From an uncultured Treponema sp. (GTDB lineage: Bacteria; Spirochaetota; Spirochaetia; Treponematales; Treponemataceae): DNA of 6,396 nt. A program made the translations under genes and the position numbers. Where the stretch lies: positions 1-6,396 of the forward strand of contig CAJOPO010000430.1 of NCBI GenBank assembly GCA_905236315.1, read 5' to 3'. This document shows, in pieces, positions 6,371 to 6,396 of this stretch. The stretch's first letter is position 1, and every line of letters begins with the position of its first letter. Below the pieces are notes generated by a model. It was given only the letters and a program-made list of their open reading frames with translations. It searched no databases and had not been told where the DNA came from.

Positions 6371-6396
6371 TGCGAGTTGTAAGTCGCTATAATAGC
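6371..6396. other. Short non-coding edge with an 11-bp palindrome
   Basis: This stretch between the hairpin and the window edge shows no coding signal. It ends in GCTATAATAGC (6386-6396), a palindrome with 5-bp arms around one central base. It contains TATAAT on the plus strand at 6388-6393, but no -35 element stands at the right distance. The feature is cut by the edge, so it may belong to a larger element. Confidence 0.3.

Noticed and set aside
6371..6396. Possible tRNA or small RNA at the right edge
   Set aside because: No cloverleaf or T-loop pattern can be built from the visible bases, and the stretch is too short to judge.

Overview
The window is almost entirely one tightly packed, leftward (minus-strand) operon for a tripartite RND-type efflux pump followed by its likely two-component regulator. 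In transcription order it holds a TolC-family outer-membrane channel (6242-4806), a lipoprotein periplasmic adaptor (4804-3902), an RND inner-membrane transporter (3901-866), an OmpR/PhoB-family response regulator (863-189), and the first 58 codons of a membrane protein that runs off the window's left edge (174-1), most likely the partner sensor histidine kinase. Gaps between these genes are 1, 0, 2 and 14 nt, and each start has a good purine-rich Shine-Dalgarno sequence, so co-transcription and translational coupling are likely.

The host must be a diderm bacterium, because the products need an outer membrane. The DNA is clearly AT-rich. The adaptor lipobox has Phe at -3 (F-V-S-C), which fits the relaxed lipoboxes of spirochaetes. 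The gene order channel-adaptor-RND and an adaptor with no room for an alpha-helical hairpin match the Borrelia BesC-BesA-BesB pump. I therefore infer a spirochaete, possibly Treponema-like, but this is inference and another AT-rich diderm is possible.

The 154 bases upstream of the operon (6243-6396) carry no gene. They hold the probable promoter and operator region (6243-6327), including an 11-bp-spaced TTTAC direct repeat of the kind OmpR-family regulators bind and a small ACAGA/TCTGT inverted repeat. Next comes a perfect 16-bp inverted repeat (6328-6370), which probably separates this operon from its upstream neighbour, and then a short AT-rich edge.

Proposed working model: the channel, adaptor and transporter form an envelope-spanning, proton-driven export machine. 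The kinase senses a membrane-associated cue and phosphorylates the regulator at Asp51, which acts at the promoter of the same operon. The pump substrate cannot be read from the sequence. I see no mobile element, CRISPR array, tRNA or rRNA, and no clearly new kind of system. The points most worth a second look are the hairpin-less adaptor, the D-N-N set in place of the D-D-K proton-relay residues, the short-loop sensor, and the upstream repeats.
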